This document shows, one piece after another, positions 23,093 through 32,284 of a DNA stretch of 64,000 nt; position 1 is the stretch's first letter; every line of letters starts with the position of its first letter. A program made the position numbers and the translations under genes. The stretch lies in NCBI GenBank assembly GCA_949752735.1, contig OX457043.1, forward strand, positions 38,628,105 through 38,692,104, written 5' to 3'. The stretch is from Lumbricus terrestris. Taxonomy: Eukaryota > Annelida > Clitellata > Crassiclitellata > Lumbricidae. The notes under the pieces were generated by a model that made no database searches, was not told the origin of the DNA, and saw only the letters and a list, made by a program, of their open reading frames with translations.

Positions 23093-23740
23093 ATGTATAG
23101 GTATATATAGATATATATAGCTTAAAATGATTAGTCGTAAAGTTTAAAGAGCGGGATTTGTATAGGAGATGTCCATATACTGTAATGTTGCCGAGTCATC
23201 ATTGCTGCTGATTTGTGTGGTTGGCTCCTTCGCTAAAACCGGAATTCCATTCAAATTGACTTTGCCATAGATTGTTCGCATGGGCGGAGTTTGGTTTCCA
23301 TTCTTGGAGGGGCTAAATTTTTTGGGGCTTAGACTCGTTCCTCGGGCTGAAATCTCGGCGAAATCTAAGAATTTCCCCCCGAAAAAGTTGACCTTTTTTA
23401 GTCATTCGTATGTTTCGAGTGGGGGGGGTGGGCTGGACCCGAGACAAGATACCATTTCTTCGTCTTCTTTAGTTCTCTGCCGTCAGGCAGGTTCATATGT
23501 CCAATGACGCCATGCATATCTGTTCTGTGCATCCCTCTTTAGCCCTCTGTAACCGTCCTTTGTCATCATCCAGTCCAGTAGCATTGTTCTTGACCTTCGT
23601 CTTGTCTTTTCCCCCTCCATTAGATACCATTTACACGGTTAAAAATTACTGGGTCTTTTGCGGGGGCTTAGCCCCTAGCCCTTGGTACACTCTGCCCATG
23701 ATTGTTCGCTATTACGACGCGTTGATCGCACGTTTGAAGT

Positions 23741-23805
23741 TACTGGGTATCCTATCCTATGATCCTATCCTATGGCATCGCCGCCACTGATGATTTTGAT
23801 TTAGG
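23741..23805 (+). repeat. Second copy of 65-bp dispersed block
   Basis: Near-identical to 22361-22422, with one TGA inserted (CACTGATGATTTTGATTT). The preceding sequence 23280-23720 contains GGGGCTTAGCCCCTAGCCC-type words like other dispersed repeats in the window. Confidence 0.7.
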
Positions 23806-24096
23806 TCTACTTATTAACACTAACAATGGACAAGATTCCTCCACTAAACAAATCGAGATAAAAAATATATGCATTTGAGGCTTGTACCTTTTACATTGGA
23901 ACGACTGAACCTAAAAATGATGTGACACCCATTCAAGCTAAACTGATAGCGGTTATTCAACGGCAGTTCTTAAAATTATGAGAAGTTAATTGAGGATTGA
24001 ACAGTGTAGGCTACACTTCCCGTTAAGGGCTGTGCCTGTCACGTGGTCACAAACGAAAACATGTCGGTTTACAATCGTCTGCGAACCAGTGCTCCG

Positions 24097-24235
24097 GTGT
24101 GGCATGAAATCTTGTCCGGCATGAAATTGTGTCCGGCTCCGCCCACTTCCGTTGTCAAGACAGTATTTCATACGGCATACGCATAAGATCTTGTCCGGCA
24201 TGAAATCTTGTCCGGTATGAAATGGACACGACGCC
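24097..24235. repeat. Repeat with TGTCCGGCATGAAAT words
   Basis: The phrase TTGTCCGGCATGAAAT recurs at about 24113-24220. The block GGTGTGGCATGAAATCTTGT at 24095 is present in reverse complement at 29330-29352, with a CACGTG-containing flank at both places (24040 and 29286). Probably two inverted copies of one small element, now flanking the LTR retrotransposon at a distance. Confidence 0.5.
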
Positions 24236-24694
24236 GCCTACTTTCTTTGTCGAAATAGTATTTCCTACTATTATTATATAAATTATCTTCGTAAAAGTAT
24301 CTTACAAACATAAAATCAATAATATAATTTTATATATGGAACGAGAAATCGAGATGTAAACAGTTGAAATATTGTTTTAATGTGCGATGCTTGTTGTTGC
24401 GACCACGATGACGCTAGTTCTATATTTAGAAGGAAATTCCCATCGCTGAACGTGGCGAACTGGCGATGAGTCGAGGCCTGTGTAAATGAGTAAGATCGCT
24501 TTCAGAGCATAGAAAGGAGTTCTAAAACCTTTACAAATTAGACTTTCCATTTATCCCTTGGTTTTCAGTTATATTTTTTGCACCTAGTTGTTACAGCTGT
24601 AAACTTCTATGTGTGTATGTATAGTTTGCACGCTGTTGATCAATTGGGCTGCTGATACTTGAAATATGTATTCCAAATATCAAGTAGGCCTACT

Positions 24695-25002
24695 TGTGGC
24701 GAATAGGCCTACTGTGTTGTGTAGCGAATAGGCCGACTAGCGGTCCTTAATTTAGGTGCATTAGAGAGTGCACACCGAAGGGGCCTTTTGTGATCGATGG
24801 ACCGTGACCTAGGCTGGATGTGTGTGTGTGTGTGTTTGTGTGTGCATGTGTGTGTGTGTGTGTGTGTATGTGTGAGCTGTATGGATGTACGGACAAGTGA
24901 ACGACGGTAGTTGTTGCGGTAGTGACTAGAGAGTTAGTTGTTGCGAACTAAATTTGGTTTTAAATTAAATAGTTGAAAACTTTCTCGAGGAAATTCTTCA
25001 CA
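24695..25002 (+). repeat. 5' LTR
   Basis: 308 bp, TGTGGCGAAT...TTCTTCACA. It repeats GCGAATAGGCC twice near its start and holds an imperfect (GT)n at 24819-24870. Promoter and polyadenylation elements would lie here but were not resolved. Confidence 0.95.
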
Positions 25003-25004
25003 AT

Positions 25005-25022
25005 TGGCGAGCCTGCCAGGAG
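25005..25022 (+). promoter_or_regulatory. Putative primer-binding site
   Basis: Two bases after the LTR the sequence reads TGGCGAGCCTGCCAGGAG. It begins with TGG, as tRNA-primed elements do to pair with the tRNA CCA end. I could not name the tRNA; the first six bases would suit a serine tRNA, but this is a guess. Confidence 0.55.
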
Positions 25023-25067
25023 TTTTGTAAATATACGAAAACGTTAATACAAGCGGAAAAAACTGTT

Positions 25068-27350
25068 ATGTCGACGGTGAAAGATTTGATGGTTTTAGGC
25101 AAGGAGTGTGGATTAACCGGAAAGGAGCTGCTAGACTGGGTGACCCAGAAGCAGGCCGAAGAACGGGACGATAGACAGCAAATTCGTGATACCGATAGAG
25201 AACGATTAACGCAACAAAAAGAGCTGGAGGAATTATCTCTTGCTCGGGCCAAAGTAGAGCGAGAGACGAAGATTCTACAGCTAAAGACATCGGAAACTCG
25301 AGAATCATCTGCCAGTGAAGATGAGTCGGCGACGGGGAACAAATCGCATCGGTTCGCTGAATTGGAAGCTGCAACCTGGACATCAAGAGGCAAAGGTTTA
25401 AAAGGACCAAAAATACCTCCATTCGAAGAGGACAAAGATGAATTAGACAGTTACATTTTTCGTTTCGAAAGATACGCAAAACTGCAGAATTGGAAAACCT
25501 CCGAGTGGGCGGTGTATCTGTCAGCACTTTTGAAAGGTAGGGCTTTGGACGTATATGCTCGTTTACCAGTAGAAGAAGCGCTAGACTATGACCGTCTGAA
25601 GCAGGCGTTGTTGAAGAGGTTTAACCTTACAGAGGACGGTTTTCGTAGTAAATTCCGAGGGGCTAAGCAGGACAAGGGAGAATCACCTCGACAGTTTGTC
25701 ATCAGATTGGGATCCTATCTAGACCGCTGGATAGAGATGGCGGACAAAAACCAGACCTTCGAGGATTTGAAAACACTTGTCGTGAGAGAACAATACGTGA
25801 GTACTTGCTCAAATGACCTGGCAGTATTCCTCAAAGAGAGAAAGCCCGCAACATTGGAGGATCTGGCAGAGATTGCTGAAAACTACTTGGAGGCGCATCC
25901 TGATAGAGTATGCAGCAGAGTTGGAGAGCATGAGATGGAAGAATCCCCGAAAAGAGTGGATTCAATACAAGACTATGGAACAAAATCGAAAGTTGTCCGA
26001 CGGTGTTTCCTCTGTAATAGCAAAATGCACCTGGCACGCCAATGTCCAGACAGAGTGAAGGTAGCAGCTATGCAGTACGGGGATGTGAATGGTTCTGAAT
26101 GGAGAAGACGAAGCGTCGAAGGCAATACTTCAGGAATCTTGGAGCACAATCGGGAACCATATATAGATTACAGTCGGGAGCATAGATCGATTGGTGGAGA
26201 CAATCGGCAAGCGCATCAAAGAGGGTTGGAGTTCAAGTGCCGCGCACATGCCAGATTTCGCTGCCAGGAATGCGTCATGACTGAAGAGGATTGTGCAGAG
26301 CATCAGTGCAATGCCATGCTCGCGGATCAGGTAGTGCTGCGATGTGGATGCACACTGCCTGTCATCGCCGATGCCTGCCAAGATGGATGCGGAACCGTGA
26401 GGATGCCGACGGCGGAGGGCATGGTGGGACCACACAAGGTTTCTGTACTGCGAGACACCGGATGCTCTTCCGTGGTTGTGCGAAGAGACTTAGTCCCGGA
26501 TGAGTCTCTCACGGGCGCTGTACAAACTTGCGTAATGATTGATGGAACAGTGCGACGTGCACCTGTAGCTATCATCGAAGTGGACTCGCCATTTTTCAAG
26601 GGAACTGTTAAAGCTATATGCATGCAACGGCCTTTGTATGGACTGATCATCGGGAACATCCCTGGGGCTAGTCTGATGACCGGAAAGGAAAGTAGATCGT
26701 CAGAGGACATTCAGACCGTGGTCACTCGCCAACAGGACCAAAGCAGAACGGAAATCACACGATTAAAATTGCCAGAAGCAGAGTTGCAGACGCTCCAGAA
26801 GGAACAGGATAGACTGATGGAATCGATAGAGAGAGCCAACTGTCCGCTGAAAAAGAATCGAACGTTTCAGCACAACTGTGACCTTGACGTACGTGACAAG
26901 CATCATTCCACGGGCATCGGAGACGGCGACGAAACTGCAACGGCTGCTGAGACGTGGATCCGTTACAACCAGGACAACAACGCCAGGCCGCAGACAGAGC
27001 GGGAAACGTCGGAGAAACTGAGAGGAGAGATCGACTGCTTCCTGCGATCAGCCACGAAGGAAATGCTGAACCCATGCAACCAGGACAACAGAGCATTCAA
27101 CGCTCGAATCCAAGAAATCACGAATGCCAAGAACCGACTCCAAATGGAAAGAACGAACAATGAGATCCGGGACATGGATCGTATCATTCAGCTGATCCGT
27201 CGATTCATTCACGACAAGGAGCTGTTGAGTCGGGAAGGAAAAACCAACCCAGTGCAAAGCAATGGGCGCTTCAACAATGCTGACCTACCGAGTCGAGTCA
27301 TCAAGGGACGCGAAAATCGAGGCACAGATTTCTTCAGCAGGAAATCCTAG
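25068..27350 (+). CDS. Gag-protease polyprotein fused to a tektin-like C-terminus
   Basis: An intact 760-residue frame. Residues 28-75 are a charged coiled-coil-like region. About 118-280 resemble the Ty3/Gypsy (SCAN-related) capsid (YIFRFERYAKLQNW, ALLKGRALDVYARLP, LKQALLKRFNLTEDGFR). Residues 313-326 form a CCHC knuckle (CFLCNSKMHLARQC) for RNA packaging. Residues 391-445 are a Cys/His-rich stretch often seen before the protease in such elements. About 450-535 are a retropepsin: catalytic DTG at 463-465 within VLRDTGCSSVVV, and LYGLIIGN near 523-530 as the second conserved strand. After residue 540 pol should follow; instead residues 629-718 read like the middle of a tektin (TWIRYNQDN, SEKLRGEID, NRAFNARIQEITNAKNRLQ, then I..DKE), with a weaker match from about 560. 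The tektin nonapeptide RPNVELCRD is absent. The stop at 27350 ends the frame cleanly. I infer capsid assembly and protein processing for the Gag part; the role of the tektin part is unknown. Confidence 0.85.
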   Translation: MSTVKDLMVLGKECGLTGKELLDWVTQKQAEERDDRQQIRDTDRERLTQQKELEELSLARAKVERETKILQLKTSETRESSASEDESATGNKSHRFAELEAATWTSRGKGLKGPKIPPFEEDKDELDSYIFRFERYAKLQNWKTSEWAVYLSALLKGRALDVYARLPVEEALDYDRLKQALLKRFNLTEDGFRSKFRGAKQDKGESPRQFVIRLGSYLDRWIEMADKNQTFEDLKTLVVREQYVSTCSNDLAVFLKERKPATLEDLAEIAENYLEAHPDRVCSRVGEHEMEESPKRVDSIQDYGTKSKVVRRCFLCNSKMHLARQCPDRVKVAAMQYGDVNGSEWRRRSVEGNTSGILEHNREPYIDYSREHRSIGGDNRQAHQRGLEFKCRAHARFRCQECVMTEEDCAEHQCNAMLADQVVLRCGCTLPVIADACQDGCGTVRMPTAEGMVGPHKVSVLRDTGCSSVVVRRDLVPDESLTGAVQTCVMIDGTVRRAPVAIIEVDSPFFKGTVKAICMQRPLYGLIIGNIPGASLMTGKESRSSEDIQTVVTRQQDQSRTEITRLKLPEAELQTLQKEQDRLMESIERANCPLKKNRTFQHNCDLDVRDKHHSTGIGDGDETATAAETWIRYNQDNNARPQTERETSEKLRGEIDCFLRSATKEMLNPCNQDNRAFNARIQEITNAKNRLQMERTNNEIRDMDRIIQLIRRFIHDKELLSREGKTNPVQSNGRFNNADLPSRVIKGRENRGTDFFSRKS

Positions 27351-27655
27351 TGATTTCTTGTACATCATGCAGTGCGTTTTGTTTGTTTAAGAAGACTTAT
27401 TGTCTACTCATGCACTAATATATTACATGTATTTCATGAAGTCCTGATTAATGCGACACAACGCAGTGATATGTAGCCTAGAGCACTCGCAGACCTCGTT
27501 AAAATTATTGGACATGCATTTTATGAAGTTGAATGATTGGACGAATGGTCTAGATTCTAGAAGTAACGAAAGTTAAATATTGTATTCCTAATTCGCCTAA
27601 GTTTGTTTAGAGTGAAATGTTTATGATTGTCCACTGAACTGTTAATTTCACTCTC
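27351..27655 (+). other. 3' non-coding part of the LTR element
   Basis: AT-rich, no open frame and no residual pol motif. It separates the stop codon from the polypurine tract. Confidence 0.6.
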
Positions 27656-27670
27656 GGAAATGGGGAGTAT
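27656..27670 (+). promoter_or_regulatory. Polypurine tract
   Basis: CGGAAATGGGGAGTA lies directly against the 3' LTR, the expected plus-strand priming site. Confidence 0.7.
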
Positions 27671-27822
27671 TGTGGCGAATAGGCCTACTGTGTTGTGTAG
27701 CGAATAGGCCGACTAGCGGTCCTTAATTTAGGTGCATTAGAGAGTGCACACCGAAGGGGCCTTTTGTGATCGATGGACCGTGACCTAGGCTGGATGTGTG
27801 TGTGTGTGTGTTTGTGTGTGCA

Positions 27823-27854
<32 letters not shown>

Positions 27855-27980
27855 CTGTATGGATGTACGGACAAGTGAACGACGGTAGTTGTTGCGGTAG
27901 TGACTAGAGAGTTAGTTGTTGCGAACTAAATTTGGTTTTAAATTAAATAGTTGAAAACTTTCTCGAGGAAATTCTTCACA
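27671..27980 (+). repeat. 3' LTR
   Basis: 310 bp, identical to the 5' LTR except for one additional GT dinucleotide near 27840. It is followed by the CTACT target duplication. Confidence 0.95.
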
Positions 27981-27985
27981 CTACT

Positions 27986-29700
27986 GATATTAGGCATATG
28001 CTTGATTAGCTTGAAATCCTGCACTGCATGGCTACCTATCGCTACACGCATCCACTGCCTATAATCTTTACAAGATCGATCGTCTTTCAGATTTCCAAAG
28101 CAATGGTGGGATCGAAAAGCCTCTATAAAGACTCTAAAACTATGCGTAAAAGCCGTTAACCGCATCCTCAATTGATGATTAGGCCTATAGTGTTCTGCTT
28201 ATTTCTTCATCTTTAAAATGTTCCCAGAATAAGGGCCCCTAGGGTAGGCTGCTGCTCTTGCCCAACATCGGACGTTTGCTGTGGTTGGTCCTTCCATATG
28301 AAATGATTTTTCCGCAATAACCACCGTTGAAAGAACCTTCATCCAGCTTCCATTTCTTAAACATTATTTTCGTCAATCCATCTTCTATTTCGTAAGCATT
28401 ATTTTCATCAATCCAGCTCCTATTTCATCAATAAAAGAACCTTCATCCAGCTTCCATTTCTTAAACATTATTTTTGTCAATCCAGCTTCTATTTCACATG
28501 TAAGAGAACCTTCATCCAGCCTTCATTTCATAATCGTTCTTTTCTTACTGACCTGTTAAATTCTTCTTTTAACCCTTTACCGGTTCATTTTTAACTTTTA
28601 AGCCCGTTTCCAGCGGACATAGGCCTACTCGGGGCAAACGGGTAAAGGATTAATCATTTCGTTTCAATCCAGTGTGCTTCGATTGCTCGTCGTCTTATTA
28701 GCACACTATTTATTTACCCTTTTCGGTTCCCTTCGGTCTTTTAAAACGCGCCCTTTGACTGCCTTTTCATTGTATTCGTTTACGCCCCGTTGATTGCGCC
28801 CTTTTGACCACTCTTACAATATTTGTCTTTTCGCCCTATTGATCGTGCGATCTAAAAGCAAAGCGCTCTCTTGATTTTCGTCCATTTAATTGCACCCTTT
28901 TGAAATTCGCCCTGTTGATAGGATACCACGTATAACAGATCTCGAGATAGGCCCTGTTAGCCTAGGTTATCTTTTAAAAGTGTGACTATAGCCCACTCAT
29001 TTTCTAACTTCATCCACAATCACTTTCAATTTGCCGTTAAAGTAGAATCTATTTTTTCCAAGTTTAGGAAAAGCTAATTTTACTTAGAACCCATAATTTT
29101 GGATGGTACAGGATTTCGACACGTAGGCCTTAGTTTTAATAATATTATAGTAGCTAGGCTGTGCCTCGTATCATTGGTCTTGGTAGGCTGAATAATTATC
29201 TTGTCTATTTTGTGTCTTCCTCGGACAAAATCTCATGGTGCTATTAATACTGTAGCTTGACAGTTGCTATCTGATGTCATTGGTCACGTGAACCAATGAC
29301 AAGGCTTTCCGGACATTATTTCATGCCGGACAAGATTTCATGCCACACCGGACCTATTTTATGTCGATGCGCTCCTCCAAGCACCTGATGAATTTAGGGG
29401 GACTTACATGCGCACAAGTCGGTCAATTCACAGTTCACAGTAAGTTTTGTTATTTTGTGTCTTTATCTTTGCCTATGTCTGTCTGTCCGTCTGTCTTGTC
29501 TATAATTCGCGTTGGACCTTGCCTTGAGTTGAGTGGGTGTAGCCTACTTTTACCTGCCTTTGGTAGGTAAGCCTAGGCTACACAAGTGGCCTAGGTAATA
29601 GCCTACTGTCTAGGCTACAGTAGGCCTTGCAATGTGCGCTGATGTGCACCTGTGCACAGCGTATAATAATAATTATTAGCCATATTTATCGTTTGAAAAG
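27986..29700. other. Intergenic DNA with short local repeats
   Basis: At 28335-28525 three imperfect copies of ACCTTCATCCAGCTTCCATT with a following ATTTTCGTCAATCC phrase occur. At 28568-28650 a small inverted repeat pairs AACCCTTTACC with GGGTAAAGGATT, possibly a tiny MITE. No exon was recognised. Confidence 0.4.
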
Positions 29701-29899
29701 ATGTCAGTTCGTCTTAGCGCTGACTGGTCTGCAGTCTTGACATCAGCTGCAGCGGTCGGAGGGGTCTTGGTCGGCTGCCTCGGACTCTTTGCTTTTATCA
29801 GATCCAGAAGACGAAAGACATGGGCGACAAGGACACTGAAGATGAAGGTCTACCACACGAGAACATTCCGTTCGGCCAGAGTCGCCTGGATCGTCGAAG
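29701..29899 (+). CDS. Membrane-anchored glutathione S-transferase-like protein, exon 1
   Basis: Starts at ATG 29701. Residues about 9-34 form a hydrophobic, Ala/Val/Gly-rich transmembrane segment (VLTSAAAVGGVLVGCLGLF) followed by a basic RSRRRK stretch, which predicts membrane insertion with the following domain held on the positive, cytosolic side. From residue 48 the sequence MKVYHTRTFRSARVAWIVE is the first strand and helix of a GST thioredoxin fold (family pattern LY....SRS.RVLWLLEEL). The exon ends after the first base of a codon at GAAG|GTTCG. The exon at 30334 supplies AA, restoring Glu and giving IVEELGLRD across the junction, which is strong evidence for the splice. GSTs conjugate glutathione to electrophiles. 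Most soluble GSTs lack such an N-terminal anchor. Confidence 0.72.
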
Positions 29900-30333
29900 G
29901 TTCGACCAGTGTAGACCACAACCATTGCTAATCGCATAGTATAGTTCAGCAATTTAAATTGTTATGCCAAAGTAATAATCATAATGGATGCAACCGGATA
30001 TTATAGATCTATAGCAGCTTTAAGTACATGTGCCTTAGTATATACAGTGCCACCACATACTGCGAAATCATACGGCGTTATCTCACTGGAGTTGGGATAC
30101 CTGGTAAATATTGGCTTTAATCACCACTTGCCATTTGCCACTCTACACCATGCAGCTGCACGACGCACAGGTATGTTTTTGTGTCACAGTTGTCACAGTG
30201 CATTCACCGTCTTAACGGTCTTATAATAGGCTACTACACGGAGCAACACATATCATTAGATTAATTAATTGACTAATTAATTAACTAATCAATTAATAAA
30301 ACTGTGTCCCCCGCATTGCATTCTACTTGACAG
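29900..30333 (+). other. Intron 1 of the GST-like gene
   Basis: 434 bp, GTTCGA to a TTCTACTTGACAG acceptor, phase 1. No repeat insertion was recognised inside, apart from an ATTAATTA-rich stretch near 30255-30300. Confidence 0.65.
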
Positions 30334-30568
30334 AACTTGGTCTGCGAGATTCATTTGAGTTCGTTGATTTCAATCCGTACACAGCCACAGACGATGAGTT
30401 GGTCTGGTATCGCAGCAACGTTCATCCTCATGCAACGGTCCCTGCTCTCGTCGTCGTCGACCAAAACATCGTCGTCGTCGAGAGTGGTGCCATCTGTCTC
30501 TACCTCGCCAGACTTCATCAACGACTCATTCCAGATGACGATCATCCACTTCTGCCAGTCTACTACGA
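30334..30568 (+). CDS. GST-like protein, exon 2 (rest of thioredoxin-fold domain)
   Basis: Encodes ELGLRDSFEFVDFNPY, then YRSNVHPHATVPALVVVDQ with the cis-proline motif VPAL, then ESGAICLYLARLHQRL with the ESGAI motif that binds the glutathione gamma-glutamyl group. This completes the N-terminal GST domain. The frame stays open to 30638, but a GTCAGT donor after 30568 (YYE|) is a plausible exon end because GST families continue there with a conserved aromatic helix. No C-terminal helical domain was found up to 32 kb. Either later exons lie beyond long introns or the gene is truncated. Confidence 0.72.
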
Positions 30569-30844
30569 GTCAGTCACAGCTCAATCCTTCAGAAGCCGTA
30601 CTCGACTCCAGAACCTCATTCACAACATCAACACATGACTAGGCCTAGATCGCTCATCAGCTTAACATTAACAGCTATAATAGGGTCTACATTTAACACA
30701 CACAAATTATACGCTTATCTTCATATTGACACGTATCTTATCTTTGTGATCTCGCTCCCTTTCGGCCGCTTTGCTGCGTCCTCTTAGATCCTCTGATCGG
30801 CTTGACCCCTTTGTTCCACACATCCGGATCACAATGTCTCAATC

Positions 30845-31035
30845 CAGATCATTTGCCTGAATAGGTCCTTCTGTATGGAATGGACTTTGCTGAGTCGTCC
30901 TCTTTGCCAGTCTGTCCTCTTGCCTTCAAATTCAATACCGAGCTACTGTCTTTTCTCTCATGGTCGCTCGCAGTGGGAGCGCTTCTTACAGGCGTCTGCT
31001 TATAGAGAAGAGCTTTATAAGTGGTCAAATACAAG
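30845..31035 (+). pseudogene. LINE 3' tail fragment
   Basis: GTATGGAATGGACT (VWNGL) starts the usual last segment of CR1-like proteins. Frameshifted but recognisable AFKFNTELLSFLSWS-type residues and a GTGGGAGCGCTTC tail follow. Short and decayed. Confidence 0.45.
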
Positions 31036-32030
31036 ACAAAACAATATCACACACACTTTATACGCTCACCACACACAGACGCGCATACAAACACGCAGCA
31101 AACACTTATTGAAATCAACAACCAGCACTATAGTATAGCCTAGTATACGCTCGTATATAGCAAATAGGTCCACTCATGAAGCACACAAACATCGTTCATA
31201 AACAGCTAGCAAACAAGTGCCTGAAACGTGCTCTATAGTCAATGTCAACCGCTAAAATGCGTTTGTTCCTGGGGCTCCGCCCCGGACCCCGCCGAGGGAG
31301 CTTATGACACTCCCTCATATTCCCTATAGTCAATAATGGGCTTCGTGCCTTCCGCACTCTCCTTGGGCGCTTGCAATAATTATGAGCACCTCAAGGAAAA
31401 TGTTCTTCTTGCACCCCTGGGAGGGAGGAAGGGCTTAGGGCTTCAGGCCCATTCCAAACCTGAAATCCTGGCGCTGCCACTGAAGATCAATGCTCCCTCT
31501 ATACTCTATAGTCTATTATAAGAAGCTTTTGTAAATATCTGATCCTCACATTTAGACAGCAACAAAGACGCACAGAGACCACAGAACACAGGTCCTAGCT
31601 GATGCCCGACAAGTAGACTCAAAGACCGAACTATGTACATTGTAGGCCTACATATATAATAGCCTATACCTATATGCAGTGAGCATCAGCTTCCTGGGAC
31701 GCTGAGCAGTTGACTTAAGATTGGTGAAAAATGCTGCGGTCTTCAAGTGTTTGACGCAGACAAAGCAAAAGTAAAATAGATTTAATGCTCAGAACTCCCG
31801 TCTAAGACCAGCAGAGAGGACATTCGAAGAGACAGCTGCTGCTGCTGCTACTGCTGCTGCTGGGGCTAACAACCGGCAAAATGCTTATGTGGTCCGAACC
31901 ATGTCTGGCGCTACTGACTCCGTTTCTGCCAGGATATCTCATCCAATCGACTGCGCCTAAATCCTTTGAAAACTCAGTATGTCTGGCTTCGCACACGCCA
32001 CTGACGCCAGCAGCTGGAGATAAGCTGGGC
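31036..32030. other. Intergenic DNA with dispersed-repeat fragment
   Basis: 31255-31330 (GGGGCTCCGCCCCGGACCCC...CACTCCC) resembles the GC-rich dispersed fragments near 8.6 and 39.3 kb. A (GCT)n tract lies at 31837-31861. No exon was recognised. Confidence 0.35.
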
Positions 32031-32034
32031 TTGG

Positions 32035-32036
<2 letters not shown>

Positions 32037-32110
<74 letters not shown>
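32037..32110. repeat. (TC)n microsatellite
   Basis: About 36 uninterrupted TC units. It creates a poly-(Glu-Arg) or poly-(Leu-Ser) frame across it on either strand. Confidence 0.97.
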
Positions 32111-32112
<2 letters not shown>

Positions 32113-32284
32113 CTAATTTCTTCTCTTTCTTCTCTATTTCGGCCCGCAACTTACAAAGGTTTCCTGGACCAGGAGCTGTGTCTTTCGGGACACATTGCAA
32201 CATTGATTCGTTCCTGTTACTGTCACCCTGTTGTTGTTGTTGTTGTTGTTGACGTTGATGCATAGTCCAGCTCTTCTCTTTCAT

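Larger units (their letters stand above)
24695..27980 (+). mobile_element. Young non-autonomous Ty3/Gypsy-type LTR retrotransposon carrying a tektin-like segment
   Basis: Complete 3286-bp element: LTR 24695-25002, primer-binding-like segment from 25005, one open frame 25068-27350, polypurine tract before 27671, LTR 27671-27980. Both LTRs start TGTGG and end CACA. They are identical apart from one GT unit in an internal microsatellite, so the insertion is recent. The flanks carry the perfect 5-bp duplication CTACT (24690-24694 and 27981-27985). There is no reverse transcriptase, RNase H or integrase anywhere inside; the frame passes from Gag-protease directly into a tektin-like segment. Copying would need enzymes from a related autonomous element. 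This is the most unusual locus in the window. Confidence 0.92.

Noticed and set aside
24998..25527. Minus-strand frames opposite the Gag gene
   Set aside because: Shadows of the real plus-strand frame.
27351..27670. Residual pol sequence after the tektin-like segment
   Set aside because: Looked for FADD/YADD, DDE and HHCC motifs in all frames; none seen.
31802..32284. 160-codon minus-strand frame with poly-Gln, Glu-Arg and poly-Ser
   Set aside because: It is dominated by (CTG)n, (TC)n and (TTG)n tracts; the short unique parts show no family resemblance.
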